Notes: generated by a model from the sequence alone, not told the origin. A DNA stretch of 64,000 nt from Eublepharis macularius (GCF_028583425.1 NC_072793.1:99123689-99187688); one strand, 5' to 3'; shown: positions 34,991 to 45,924, numbered from the stretch's first letter. Numbers and translations: made by a program.

Positions 34991-36100
34991 AAGCCCTTGG
35001 ATAACCTCTGGGATCGAATCGTTCTTTTTCATACCATGCCTCTCTTACTTACCCCAGGAAACGCTTTTTCTTACAAAATGGCTGTGGTTCAAGGAGGACG
35101 AAGAGGGGATAATGAGGACCGCACCACTGTGGACTCTGGCTTCCAGATCTGGATAGCTCTTCCCAGAAAAACACTCCTTGGAAATTTAGCCCAGCCACAG
35201 GAAGCAGGAACCTTTCTAACCCTCTTTGCCCCTGAATTGATTTTCTCCCAGTTTAACTTCCTCACATGTTGTGAGCATAAAATGGGCAGGGGACGAGAAC
35301 TCCATGGAGGAATAGTGGGATTAAAGAAATTTAACAGAACTGATGCCAATATGGATTAGTGTTTGTAAACATGAAGATCCAGAGTGCAGGAGTCACTGCA
35401 GAATAACACAGAACCCAACATGGTCTTACCCTGAAGATGCCCCTAGAAATTTAAGAAAGATCCTTTTCAGATACTGAAATATTCCTGTGTCAAATAAACA
35501 TTTCAACCACTCTTATAAGAAAATTCTGATGATAGGCCAGTAACAAATCTTTGTTCCTAATGAGCATTGTAATGACATGTATTGGCCGTAGTTGCCATGA
35601 TGATCAGTAGACTCAGGATATGGGAGCACAATGAAACCATTGCACATCCTTCACCATATAAAATCACAGCTAAATAGCAGCAGGTGAGAGGCTCACACTA
35701 GCCTTAACATCACATATTTTGGAAAGAAAAAAATGCTTTCACAGCTGAAACTTAAACCCAGGATTCCTACCACAAGGTCAAGCACTAGCATATTCCAAGA
35801 CCTACACTATCCTTCACCGTTTGGGATCTTGTGTCCTTTCAGGGCTATACCTAACCTTCCTTGTTAGGAGGAACTGACTAGGAGAAAAGTGAGGCTTCAT
35901 CTCATAATAAAAGGAAACATCTGGAACCCTTTTGCTAATGTCAAAGGCCTATATCTATCTATTATTTATAAATTATCAGAACAGTTATTTTTAAGTTTGG
36001 AAATTTATGCACTGAAAATGAACACATTTCTTACAGAAATAACAGAGAAGACAAGATCATAGATCAGGTAAGCCCCACGGCTGGAGTAATGCAAAGAGGA
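34991..36100. other. No gene seen
   Basis: Intergenic DNA between the two genes' CpG islands. A 120-codon frame at 34997-35359 (plus) matches nothing I recognise and has no splice or promoter context. Confidence 0.4.
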
Positions 36101-36265
36101 AGGCTGTTGACAGCCTGGAGAAAAAAAAGTTCTTTCCCTTTAATAGAGGTTTTAATGGGATGTTATTTAACTCTAAGCCTTAAAAAGTTTCACCTGTCCA
36201 TTTCCACATATTAAGCCTCTATTAAAGGACCAGAACATTTCCTCTCCAGGTTATTGTCAACCCTA
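36101..36265. mobile_element. 'GGTTGCCA' MITE
   Basis: AGGCTGTTGACAGCCTGGAG at the left, 'cctttaatagaggttttaatggg' and the inverted 'attaagcctctattaaagga'; the right end is 'tccaggttattgtcaacccta'. Long inverted arms, no coding capacity. Confidence 0.7.
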
Positions 36266-36683
36266 GCAAAGATACACCAACATAACTCAAAGATATATCA
36301 GTGGAGCACCTTGCCAGCACCACAGCAGTGTAAACCTGGTACTGGCATGGCTGCACAGATATGGGGACCAGACCTGGGCACCTACCAAAGTGTGCCAAAG
36401 CATGAGTAGGCTGACAACAACCTGGAGACAAAGCACCCACCCTGCCCAGCCTTCTGTCATACCTACAAAGCCATAGCACAGCCTTGAATACCAACCAAGA
36501 ATTATAGAAGCCTTAGTCAGGATGCATATATCGAAGATGACAGGACATGTTGTATGAGGCCATGCTGCTCTGGCTTTATTAACAGGCATACCTGGAAAAC
36601 ACACAAAGGGCCTTTGAGGACGGGGCTCTGGAGAGAAAGCACTTTACACCAACAGCCAAAGAGACAACAAACATTGATACAAC
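36266..36683. other. No gene seen
   Basis: No supported feature. Reading frames on the minus strand at 36222-36604 show no recognisable domain. Confidence 0.4.
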
Positions 36684-36872
36684 CAGGGCTTTTTTTCTGG
36701 GAAAAGAGGTGGTGGAACTCAGTGGGTTGCCCTCGGAGAAAATGGTCACATGGCTGGTGGCCTCACCCCCTGACCTCCAGACAGAGGGGAGTTTAAATTG
36801 CCTCTGCGCTGCTCGGTGGAACCATTTTCAAGAGGTTCCAGAACTCCGTTCCACTGCTGAAAAAAAGCCCTG
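36684..36872. mobile_element. hAT MITE, 'CAGGGCTTTTTTTC' family, copy 1
   Basis: Termini CAGGGCTTTTTTTCTG and GAAAAAAAGCCCTG are inverted, and the flanks GATACAAC / GATACAAC are an exact 8-bp target duplication. Contains 'ggtggtggaactcagtggg' and 'gaactccgttccactgc'. A second copy is at 63104-63270. The exact duplication suggests recent movement. Confidence 0.9.
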
Positions 36873-37093
36873 GATACAACATAGCGCTACTGCTGCTCTG
36901 CTGAAGACCCTTACAAGGATTTCTCCTCAGGATACAAACACCAACATTTATTCCTCCACTCTTCTAATTAAAAATGCAAGGCCAATGTACTCTACACAGG
37001 AGAGCAAGGAAGGGCGGAATTCCCTTCCTGCATGTTTCAGCCACTGCCCACCTCAGGGCAATGTTAATTTACTTTGCATTGGCTCAAAAACTC

Positions 37094-37261
37094 AGGTTGT
37101 CTGACCAGGAGAAAAGTGTCCTTTTGACAGAGGCATAATGGGAGGTTATTTACCAGGTGGTTTTATTTACCCCCATGTCAAGAAAAAATTCAGCTGCATA
37201 TTTCTGCACATTAAATCTCTATTCAAGGATCTGGAGGACTCCCCCTCTCCAGGCCAACCCT
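37094..37261. mobile_element. 'GGTTGCCA' MITE, diverged
   Basis: 'caggttgtctgaccaggagaaaagtgtcc' and 'cagaggcataatgggaggttatttacc' with the inverted right arm 'cattaaatctctattcaagga' and 'ctctccaggccaaccctaa'. Confidence 0.65.
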
Positions 37262-37525
37262 AACAACATCCCTCCCTCCCTCAACAGTTGCTGGCAGCAT
37301 CCCCTGCACAGGGTAAATATTCACAGTACAGAAAAGACACACACACACACACCCAGTATTCTAACAGAACATCACTGTGATGTTGGCAGGATGTCATGCC
37401 AGTGTAACTCCTTAAGCAAGTAGCATTAACAGGGCAAACAACCATGATTCTGGGAAACAACTAAACACTCCATTCTGATCATTGTTACTGCTGGGCAGAT
37501 GCTCATATCTTTTGCCTTGTAGGAC
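37262..37525. other. No gene seen
   Basis: Contains a short (CA)n run near 37340. Otherwise unremarkable. Confidence 0.4.
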
Positions 37526-37685
37526 AGGGTTACCAAAAACCTGAAGAAAAAAATGTCCTGTACTTTTAACAGAGGCAGAAAGGTGTGGAAATAGGCAGGT
37601 GAAACTTTTTTATGGAATGTTCACATCCCATGAAGCCTGTATTAAGGATTCCGGACTTTTTTTTTCTAGACTGTTGGTATTCCTA
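37526..37685. mobile_element. 'GGTTGCCA' MITE, diverged
   Basis: 'agggttaccaaaaacctgaag', 'tgtcctgtacttttaacagaggc' and 'aagcctgtattaaggattccgg'. It directly abuts the presumed 5' LTR of the gypsy-like element. Confidence 0.6.
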
Positions 37686-37686
37686 T

Positions 37687-38319
37687 TGTAGGATAAAACC
37701 CCCACAGAGCAGCCCAAACAGGAACTTTAATCAGAATCCCACTGCAATTCCTTAGTAAGGATGGGTCAGTCTTGGCCCAGTTATCCTTTGCCAACTCTAA
37801 GAGGCAAATCCCACTGTGTGGCAACCTCCATGAAGAAGGGGGAGATATAGGGACAGAAAAACACCTAGGTGACTGTGGAGAAACACCATTCTGTTGGTGG
37901 AGTTAACTTTCTATGGGCTGCAGAGGGGAGGGGCCAGTTCTGGAATGGAATTGGAGGGAGAGCGAGTAAGTTGGTAGAGGGGAGTTGGAAGTTGACAGTT
38001 GGTGGCTGAGTTGAGGGAGAGATGGCTCTGAGGGGAAATGTATAGCTAATGTAACCCCAGGTACCCAAGTATCATGCCTGCCCATACAACATCTAATTAG
38101 AGCATGTGTATAGAGAAGCAGAGGGAGATATAGGGGTTTGTTTTTATGTTGTATTACTCCTTCCGTTCACTGTATTTTTGTCTGTGTATAGTTAGAAGTT
38201 AAATAAATGATTTATGAAGGAAGAAAAACCTTCTGTTCCACATAGTCCCCCAGCCGCTTTGGCCCACTAGCAGAGGAGGGAGGTTAGGAGGCTGTCCCGC
38301 CTAACCAGGACCCCATACA
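37687..38319 (+). repeat. Presumed 5' LTR of the Ty3/gypsy fossil
   Basis: TGTA...TACA termini, an AATAAA in 'gttaaataaatgat' near 38200, and a TGG-initiated primer-site-like stretch (TGGTGGCAGCAACT) just downstream are consistent with an LTR. With no 3' LTR in the window to compare, the limits are tentative. Confidence 0.45.
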
Positions 38320-41300
38320 GGGATGGTGGTGGCAGCAACTACCCAGAGACAGGAAAGTGAGACAGCCCCTCCAGGTGCTAGGCTAGGCAAGGGAGGGGTA
38401 GGCAGAGTGGGGTCTACCAGTTAAGACAAAAAAAAGATGGGAGAGGCCCCATTTTGCCATATCTTGGTGAGCAGCGGTGGGATAAGGACAGAGCGAGTCA
38501 GAAATCTGACTGTACAGGCATATAAAATTGTTGTACCCTCCAGACAGTGACAGAAGCTTTTTTTTTTTTTTTGGTTGGCCAAGCCAGGGAAAGTTTAAGT
38601 TAGTTAGGATGGATCCTGCCAAGATATGGGACATTCTAAAAATGACAAAACCCCAGTTCCAGGAAGAATGTGCAAAGCGGAGTTTGGAGTGTCACAATAT
38701 GACTATGGCAGATTTGCAAGCCCTTCTGATAGATCAGCAGCAGCAGGCAGGGGCATCTCTGGATGTGCGCATACACCAGCCAGAGGCGAACTTCCAGCTG
38801 CAATTGGAACTGGAAAGGATGTGTATTCAGGCTGAGAGGGAGCGGAGAGAACATGAACTGGAACTCCAGCAGAGGCAAACAGAGATCCGCAAGCATGAGT
38901 AGGAAGAGCAATGGAAACACAAGCTCAAGATTCTGCAACTGAAAGTGGCCCAGAGCAAGAGAACACAAGTCACCCTCAAGGACTTTGTGGCATACAAGGA
39001 GGGAGAAGACCCCTCCATAGACCTTTCCAACATCGAGAAGGCAGCCAAGCAGTGGGGAGTTGCAGAGGAAGACTATATGTCTTACCTCTGTAGTTCCTGA
39101 CTGGGGAGCTTGCAACTATTTATCACAGCATGTCTATGGGAACAGCAGGATAACTTTTGCAGCATATAAAGCCACCATCTTTAAGATATTTAAACTAGGG
39201 GTGGACCACTTTCGGAAGCAGTTTCGGGGCTTGGCCCCACAACAATGTAAATCGTATTATGAATTTGAGGTAAAGCTAAATGAGTTGGGGAGGAGATGGG
39301 CAGAGGAGGCAAAAGCCCAGGATTATGAGGCTTTGTTTCAGTTGTTGGTTTTAGTCCAATTTTACTTTAAACTTCCCAAGGAGTTAAAATGCCTGGTAAA
39401 AGATAAGACGCCCACTAGCAGACGAGCTGGTGCCGAACAGAGAGGGGTTGAATTGGAGGACTTCCCATTTGGGAAGGGAAGAGAGGGGTCTCCAGAGGGG
39501 TGAGAGAATACCACCTTCCCCAAAGAGGGAAGGGGCACCTGCCAAGGCAGAGGGCAGGAAGTCCCTTGATTTGACAAATTGGAAACGGCCCCAGGTTCAC
39601 AGGTGTTACAATTGTGGGGAGGCTGGGCACCTGAAGTCAGCCTGCCCACAGTTGCAAGCCGAGACCTCCAAATCCCATTCAAATGTACCAGTTATGCAAA
39701 AGAAGAAAGAGGAGAAGGTTGCAGTGGTAAGCCACGAGTGCCTCTTTACCTGAATGAAGCCCGCAGAAAACTGGAGTGATTTTGTGGAACTGGAAAGATT
39801 GAAAGACCGGTTGGTTTTGGGACATGCTGACACTGGCTCCTCAGTAACCTTGGCGAGGGCAGATCTGGTGTCGGAAACTGATACTGTCCCTGACATGGCA
39901 TACCGAATCCAGGGGGTTCTGTGACCATCTGCCATGATTCCTGTGGCCCAGATACCGGTGTAATGGTGAGGGTCAGTAGGTCTTACAGAGGTAGGAGTAA
40001 TGTAGAAACAGGTGGTTCCAGTGTTATTGGGCCGGGATTTGTTGGCTGGCCAGTACACCATTAATGCAGTAACCCACAGCCAAACCCTCAGAGGGAGGTG
40101 GGAGGAGGAAGGTAACTTCGAGGAAGCCAAATCGCCACCAACCCGGAAGGAGGGTATGACTCAGGTTACTGAGGTTGAGGAGAGGGTAGTCTCCAAGGAG
40201 GGGGAGAACCACCCAGTTTCCAGCCCTGAGGGAGAGTGTTTCAAAGGGGAAGAAGGGTGCCATTCCACCCAAGAGCAGCTGGAAACTGTGGAGCCTTCCA
40301 AACTGGAAGGGGGTCAGTTGAGTAATGCTAAAAACCCAACTGAGGGAACTGAAGACACCAACCAAATCTTTGCCAAGGGTCCTGGAAACAGTGGGACTAG
40401 GGGTGGTCTAGAGGAACAGATGGTAGAAAGTCTGGGGGATCCAGAAATGTTTCTGTCAGAGGTTCAAGGAGACCCTAGTCTGGAACCACTGCACAATGGG
40501 GCAAGGAACCAGGAAGTGGAGTTCTCAGACGCTCTTTCTGAACAAGTAGTATGGAAGCAGGGTCGATTATGTAGGCTCTGGTTACCACCTAATAGAAAAG
40601 GGTCTTGGGAAGCAGTTTGACAGCTTGTGGTTCCAGAGAAATACAGGCCCAAGCTCTTAGAGTTGGCTCATGACATACCCTGTGCAGGGCACTTAGGAGT
40701 TAACAAGACCAGGCGAAGACTCTTGCTAAACTTTTACTGTCCAAAGCTGGCTCAGGATGTGAGGGACTACTGCAAGTCATGTCCAACATGTCAAAAGGTG
40801 GGCAAGAGTGGGTGTAAAGTCTGGGCCCCTTTGCAGTCCCTCCCTATCATGGGAGAGGCATTCCATGATAGACATAGTGGACCCATTCCCAAAGCTTACT
40901 CAGAGTGGTAAATGGTTTATTTTTACTTTAGGTGACCATGCAACTAGGTACCCAGAAGCAGTGCCTCTAGCCTCCATTGAGGCTTCAGTGGTAGCTGAAG
41001 CCCTGATCAAGGTATTTTGTCAACTGGAATTTCCCACAGAAATTCTGACAGATAGGGGGCACAACATCTTGTCTGAACTGATGGGGTGTTTGTGGAAGTG
41101 CTGTGGGGTGAAGCACCTGAAAACTACCACTTACCATCCTCAATCCAATGGATTGATTAAGAGGTTCAATGGGACATTGAAGGGAATGCTAAGAGCTTAT
41201 GTGGACACTCACCCCCAAGACTGGGATGAAAAACTACCACAATTGTTATTTGCATATAGGGAGGTACCCCAGGAACCTACAGGATTTTCTCCTTTTGAAC

Positions 41301-42236
41301 TTATGTTTGGCAGAAAGGTCAGTGGACCTCTAGAGCTGGTCAAGGAAAGATGGGAGGAAAAAATCTCAAAAGCAAAGCAATCAGTGGTGGACTATGTACT
41401 ATCTTTCAGAGAACATTTTAAGGGGATGATGCATGTTGTTAAAGAGAACTTGGCCAAAGCTCAAAGCAAGCAGAGCAGTTGGTATGACAAAACAGCGAGA
41501 TCTCGAACTTTTGAGATAGCAGACAGGGTGATGGTTTTTCTGCCCCTTTGCACAAATAAGTTGAAAGCTGCATGGGAGGAACCCCATGTAATTGTGGATA
41601 AACTGGAAAATATTACATATGCTGTGGCTATGGAGAGGTCTGGACACCAAACTAAAGTGGTGCATGTGAGTATGCTGAAACCATTCCTCGAGAGACCCAT
41701 GGTGTTGCATGTAACTAAAAAGGAAGGAGAAAATGAGATGCTGGACGATGAACCTTTAGACGTTCTGGCGCACTTCTCAGAACCTGCACAATGGGAAGAA
41801 CTAGTGTTGTCTACGGGAACGTCCAGCATGACAAGGCAAATATCCTTTCAGTGTTACATAAATTTGAGGACATTTTCAAGAAAGAACCAGGGGGAACAGA
41901 CCTGGCAAAGCATGGAATTGACACTGGCTCTCATGGACCTATCAGGTGCCCCCCTTATAGAGTCAATGGTAAGGTGTTGGCAGATATTCGGAGGGAGATA
42001 CAAGAAATGCTGAGGATGGGAGTTATAAAACCCTCAATAAGTACATGGGCAGTTCCTGTTGTGCTTGTGGCAAACCAGATGGCTCAATTAGGTTTTGTGT
42101 GGACTATCAAAAGTTAAACAGTATCACAAAACCGGACGCTTATCCTATGCCCAGGATAGATGCTCTGCTAGATACACTAGGTTCCACCTGGGTGATATCT
42201 ACGGTGGACTTGTGCTGTCAGGTCTATGGATGACAG
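37687..42236 (+). mobile_element. Gmr1-like Ty3/gypsy retrotransposon fossil
   Basis: Broken LTR retrotransposon. Parts in order: presumed 5' LTR; gag (about 38.6-39.75 kb) with a glutamine-rich/charged coiled region and a CCHC zinc knuckle CYNCGEAGHLKSACP near 39.6 kb; aspartic protease region (about 39.8-40.0 kb); a variable charged stretch; integrase (about 40.6-41.7 kb) with the HHCC zinc domain, core and a GPY/F-type C-terminus; then the N-terminal half of the reverse transcriptase (about 41.8-42.2 kb, FCVDYQKLN). Integrase before reverse transcriptase is the Ty1/copia-like order described for Gmr1-type gypsy elements of deuterostomes. The rest of RT, RNase H and the 3' LTR are absent. 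Several breaks; moderately old. Confidence 0.85.
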
Positions 42237-42323
42237 GCTATGGTGAATAGATCCCTGTACCCTCACAGCAAGCACTCCATGGTCTTGGTTGAAACCGCTT
42301 TATTCAAGGAATCAAATCATGTT

Positions 42324-42459
42324 CATAGATATGCTTTGAAAAGCTTTGATTCGGGATTTCCGAATCGGAGCCAGCAGATTTGGTAATCCCGAATCTTTAT
42401 GGATCGGGTCCGTTGCAGGAATTTTTCCTGAATTGGATTTCCGAACCACACATCCCTAG
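42324..42459. mobile_element. hAT-like MITE
   Basis: Right end 'ttccgaaccacacatccctag'; left end 'catagatatgctttgaaaagc' is a degraded inverse. The interior has repeated GATTCGGGATTTCCGAATC-type motifs in both orientations. Limits approximate. Confidence 0.5.
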
Positions 42460-43106
42460 CAGCCACCACGTTACAAAAATCTTCACTATGTGAATGAAGG
42501 TACACTGGGGCCATTCTTTCCTGGGTGGCTCACCTGCTGCAGCAGTCATTTGGGGTCTGAACTAACCATGGTGTGTCAGAATTATAAAGGGACCTGAAGA
42601 CTCAAAAGAATGAGGACCTTTGAAATATTTATTTGTTTATTTTGTTGGATTTATACTCCACTCTCCCTGCAGGCAAGTTCAGAATGGGTAATAACAAACC
42701 AAATACATAAAGGGATAAACCATAATAGCATAAAACAAGATAAATCCCTCAAAAATTGTTAACTGTTTGTCAAGTAGAGTATGAGATTGGATTTTTAAAA
42801 GAGAGACTATGGAGGGGTGCTCTGGGTCAGTGGTCATCAGAGTGTGCAAAAGTGAGCAAGGAACTCAGGTAGGGTATGACACGTTAGGGGAACATGGAAG
42901 CCTGGATGCTGAATGGGAGAGGGGAACAAGAAGGGGGACAAAGGGAGGATTTATGCTTGAAAATAGACGAGATGGCTGATATTAACCGCATGAAAGTAAA
43001 AGTAAACTGAGGAGCTGACAGGAAGGATAAATACATAGATGGAACTGGTGATACCTACACATCGTCCAGAAATATCAACTAAAATGTATTTTTCCTTGTC
43101 TATCAT
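42460..43106. other. LINE-tail remnant; no gene seen
   Basis: 'atttatttgttt...ggatttatactccactctccctgcaggcaag' at about 42630-42690 resembles a LINE/SINE 3' tail. The rest is unremarkable. Confidence 0.4.
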
Positions 43107-43895
43107 TTGAGACTCTGGTTGCAAACGGACATTTCTACTCCTAGGGGTTGTTGTTCCACTCAGGGGGCTGTCATTCAGGTAACAGAACCCTTCTTCTACA
43201 CCCAGGGGGTTTCATTCCCATCCCATAAGGCTTCTGCCACACCCAGAGGCTGTCATTCCACTCAGGGGCATGCCATTTCAGTCACAGAATGCTTCTGCTA
43301 GATCCAGGGGTGTCATTCCAATCTGACATCTGTCATTTCAGTCCAAGAGCCCATCTGATACACCCAGGGGAAATCATTCCAACTAGGGGCCTGTCATCCC
43401 AGTCCCAGAACCCTTCTGATACACCCAGGGGCCATCATTCTACTGAGGGTCCTGCTATTTCAGTCCCAGAGCCTTTCTGATACACCCAGGGGATGTCATT
43501 CCACTCAGGGGCCTGTCATTCCTGTCCCAGAGCCCTTCTGTCACACCCTTGGTCTGTCATTCCACTCAGGGGCCTGTCATCCCAGTTCCAGAGCCCTTCT
43601 GTCACACCCAGGGGCCGTCATTCCAGTTAGCAGCATGTCATTCCAATCCCAGAGCCCTTCTGTCTCACTCAGGGGCCGTCATTCCAATTAGAGGCCAGTC
43701 CCAGTGTTCTTCTTATACAGCCAGGGGTCATTATTCCAGTTAGGGGCCTGTCATTCCAGTTCCAGAGCTCTTCTGTCTCACCCAGGGGCCGTCATTCCAG
43801 TAAGGGGCCTGCCATTCCAGTCCCAGACCCTTTCTGATACACCCAGGGGACGTCATTCCACTGAGGGGCCTGTTAGTCCAGTCCCTGAATAGTCT
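43107..43895. repeat. Minisatellite, ~60-bp unit, ~12-13 copies
   Basis: The unit reads roughly CACCCAGGGGCCGTCATTCC, ACTCAGGGGCCTGTCATTCC, AGTCCCAGAGCCCTTCTGAT. Each unit holds two 'GTCATTCCA' blocks, so there is also a half-unit period. Copies vary by 10-20 percent and a few are shortened. It ends about 250 bp before the HEMK1 CpG promoter. The frames inside are periodic and not genes. Confidence 0.92.
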
Positions 43896-44139
43896 ATCTG
43901 GGCCCCTGAGACCTTTTTTCACAATCCATTCCACATTTTCTTTGCACTTTTTTTTTTTGCTGTAATGTGTTTCAAGGGAACCCATACAAGTAAATGGGTA
44001 TTCTCCCATTATTTTCAATGGGCAATCCTACCATTCCTTTTAGTACATCCCTGTTTCCAGGCGGGGTTTCCCTTGACCTGGTCATCTTTTTGCATAGCTC
44101 AAGAGGACTTCAGGGGGTGGGACCTTCGGCATTCGAGGA

Positions 44140-44400
44140 ACTTTATGGTGACGGGGTTTCCTATGCAGCCGGAGGGCCTGTGCTTCGAACCGGAAGTGTA
44201 TCTCATGCACGAGATTTGCGTCGTCTGTTGCCCGGCAAAGAAACGCAGTCGGTAGAAGGCGCCTTGGTAAAAACTTACAGGTAAAACCTCTTCGGCCGCC
44301 GCCGCCTTTCGCGGAGTATGCCAGCCTCGGCTCCCACGTTTCTTACACGTAAAACGAAATAAATCGTAGCCCCCCGTTTCGGTTTAGTGCTTTACGTTGC
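44140..44400 (+). promoter_or_regulatory. HEMK1: CpG promoter and non-coding exon 1 of HEMK1
   Basis: CpG-rich sequence with a consensus ETS/GABP site ACCGGAAGTG at 44189-44198, common in promoters of nuclear genes for mitochondrial proteins. A strong donor follows (TTACAG|GTAAAA, boundary 44280|44281). I infer initiation near 44.20-44.22 kb and a short untranslated exon 1 ending at 44280, spliced to 47145. C3orf18 might also use a divergent start here; nothing in the sequence decides that. Confidence 0.6.
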
Positions 44401-44739
44401 GTTTCTTGCCATGGTTCTTTTCTCTTTCTTCGCTTCCGACAAGCAGTACTGCGTTGCAAGCTGGGGCGTGGGGGGGGGGGGGTTGGTCTAGGAAAGGGTG
44501 GCCGGCATTTTTTCTTGTTAGCGCCAACCGCAGTTTTTAGCAAAGTGCTGCTTTCAGAAAGCGTCTAGGTGTGTGTATCGGCTATTGATTTGTCTCTATT
44601 TGTCTCGCCTCGTTGGTGACGGATGATACAGTTTTTTAGAAGAAGATAAAAGCATGTCCTGTGATGCTAGTGCTTGCCCTGCTATCGTCTCTGTGCACAG
44701 GTTTTGTAGCGCACTCAAAACTATCTCATGGGGATATAG
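44401..44739. other. HEMK1 intron 1 start, G-run
   Basis: A run of G at about 44468-44481. No gene. Confidence 0.4.
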
Positions 44740-44970
44740 ATGCAGAGAAGTTAGCCGTGTTAGTCTGTGGTAGCAAAATCAAAAAGAGTCCAGTAGCACC
44801 TTTAAGACTAACCAATTTTATTTTAGCATAAGCTTTCGAGAATCAAGTTCTCTTCTGTGTTTGACCAGTCTCTGTATCAGGCATCTGACGAAGAGAACTT
44901 GATTCTCGAAAGTTTATGCTAAAATAAAATTGGTTAGTCTTAAAGGTGCTACTGGACTCTTTTTGATCAT
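44740..44970. repeat. Palindromic PLE-like terminal repeat (family B), best copy
   Basis: Arms 'gccgtgttagtctgtggtagc...agtccagtagcacctttaagactaacc' and, inverted, 'ttggttagtcttaaaggtgctactggactct' are nearly perfect complements over about 80 bp. Between them the blocks 'cataagctttcgagaatcaagttctctt' and 'gaagagaacttgattctcgaaag' face each other. Young copy. Confidence 0.85.
44885..44911 (+). ncRNA. Hammerhead ribozyme-like core (family B)
   Basis: CTGACGA (44885-44891), stem II GAGAA / TTCTC with a short loop, then GAAA (44908-44911). The opposite arm (minus strand, about 44837-44862) has the same layout with one change in the first box (CAGAAGA). Helix III and the cleavage site are not resolved. 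Confidence 0.5.
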
Positions 44971-45231
44971 GGGGATCTATGTACTTTCCAGCCGCCCCTG
45001 CCTTTTTCTGCCTCTTAAGTATCTATTCTCCTTTTATTGTGTCTGTTTTCCTAATCATTTAGGTGGCATCTGGATAGTCTGATCTACGTGGATCCTGAAA
45101 GGGATTTAAAAGCCCTCACTAACATGAGGAAAGATCGAACTTTTATCCTTTTCTGTTTTAATATCCTGATAATCTGTTTCTCTTATCCTCCCCACCCCGC
45201 CCTGCCCTCCTGTGCCAGTCGCTTCCATTAT

Positions 45232-45372
45232 ATCTCCTGTGTGTTAGCTTTAGTATCTGAAGAGGGAGCTCTGACCCTCGAAAGCTTGTACACTGAAAAT
45301 CTTGTTGAGTTCTAAGGTGCCACTGGACCCAAATCCTGCTGTTCTACTGCAGACCAACACGGCTTCCTACCC
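45232..45372 (+). repeat. PLE-like terminal repeat (family B)
   Basis: 'atctgaagagggagctctgaccctcgaaagc', 'ttgagttctaaggtgccactggaccc' and 'gctgttctactgcagaccaacacggc'. This is one half of the unit, plus orientation. Confidence 0.8.
45257..45283 (+). ncRNA. Hammerhead ribozyme-like core (family B)
   Basis: CTGAAGA (45257-45263), then GGG...CCC stem II around AGCTCTGA, then TC and GAAA (45280-45283). Both invariant boxes are intact. Confidence 0.5.
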
Positions 45373-45924
45373 GAAATTATGCTAGCAAGTGAACTTCAGT
45401 TTTCACTGACTTAGACGACTGTGCACACTTACATGGGAATAAGTCTAGTTCCACACAGTGGGATTTAATTATGAGTAACCCAGCATAGGGTTGTGCTCTA
45501 AATGTATGAAAACATGAACATTTTAGACTAAAACATCAACGCTTTATAACCAACTGAAGCTAAAACTGAAAACATAGAATTTGTATCTTTGCAGCATGCT
45601 GGGAATTCATATTAGTAATACTTGGTAAATTATTTGCTTCTCCACACAAACAGTCTAGTTAACTAATATGCTGCCTTTCTGCTTCATAGGAACCTCTCAA
45701 GATTAACTTAAAGCAAAAATATGCAGTTGGATAAAAGCTAAAAATACTGATGTCATTAAAACCTTAGGTAAAACATATAAGATCTGTGGCCCAGGCCATT
45801 ATTACAAAATTCCCACATATAAAGCACTTCTAATGTGCAATTCTATGTAGCTCATTGTTACCTGTGGGTTAGGGGCACAGTTCACAGTGATTTCCCATTT
45901 TTATTTTTGTCATTTATTCTCGCC
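45373..45924. other. HEMK1 intron 1, no feature seen
   Basis: Unremarkable intron sequence. Confidence 0.4.

Noticed and set aside
38636-39115. 159-codon minus-strand frame
   Set aside because: Antisense shadow of the gypsy-like gag region.
39606-40130. 174-codon minus-strand frame
   Set aside because: Antisense to the gypsy-like element; no independent support.
43107-43895. Possible CRISPR-like array
   Set aside because: Units are contiguous, with no unique spacers; it is a minisatellite in a vertebrate genome.
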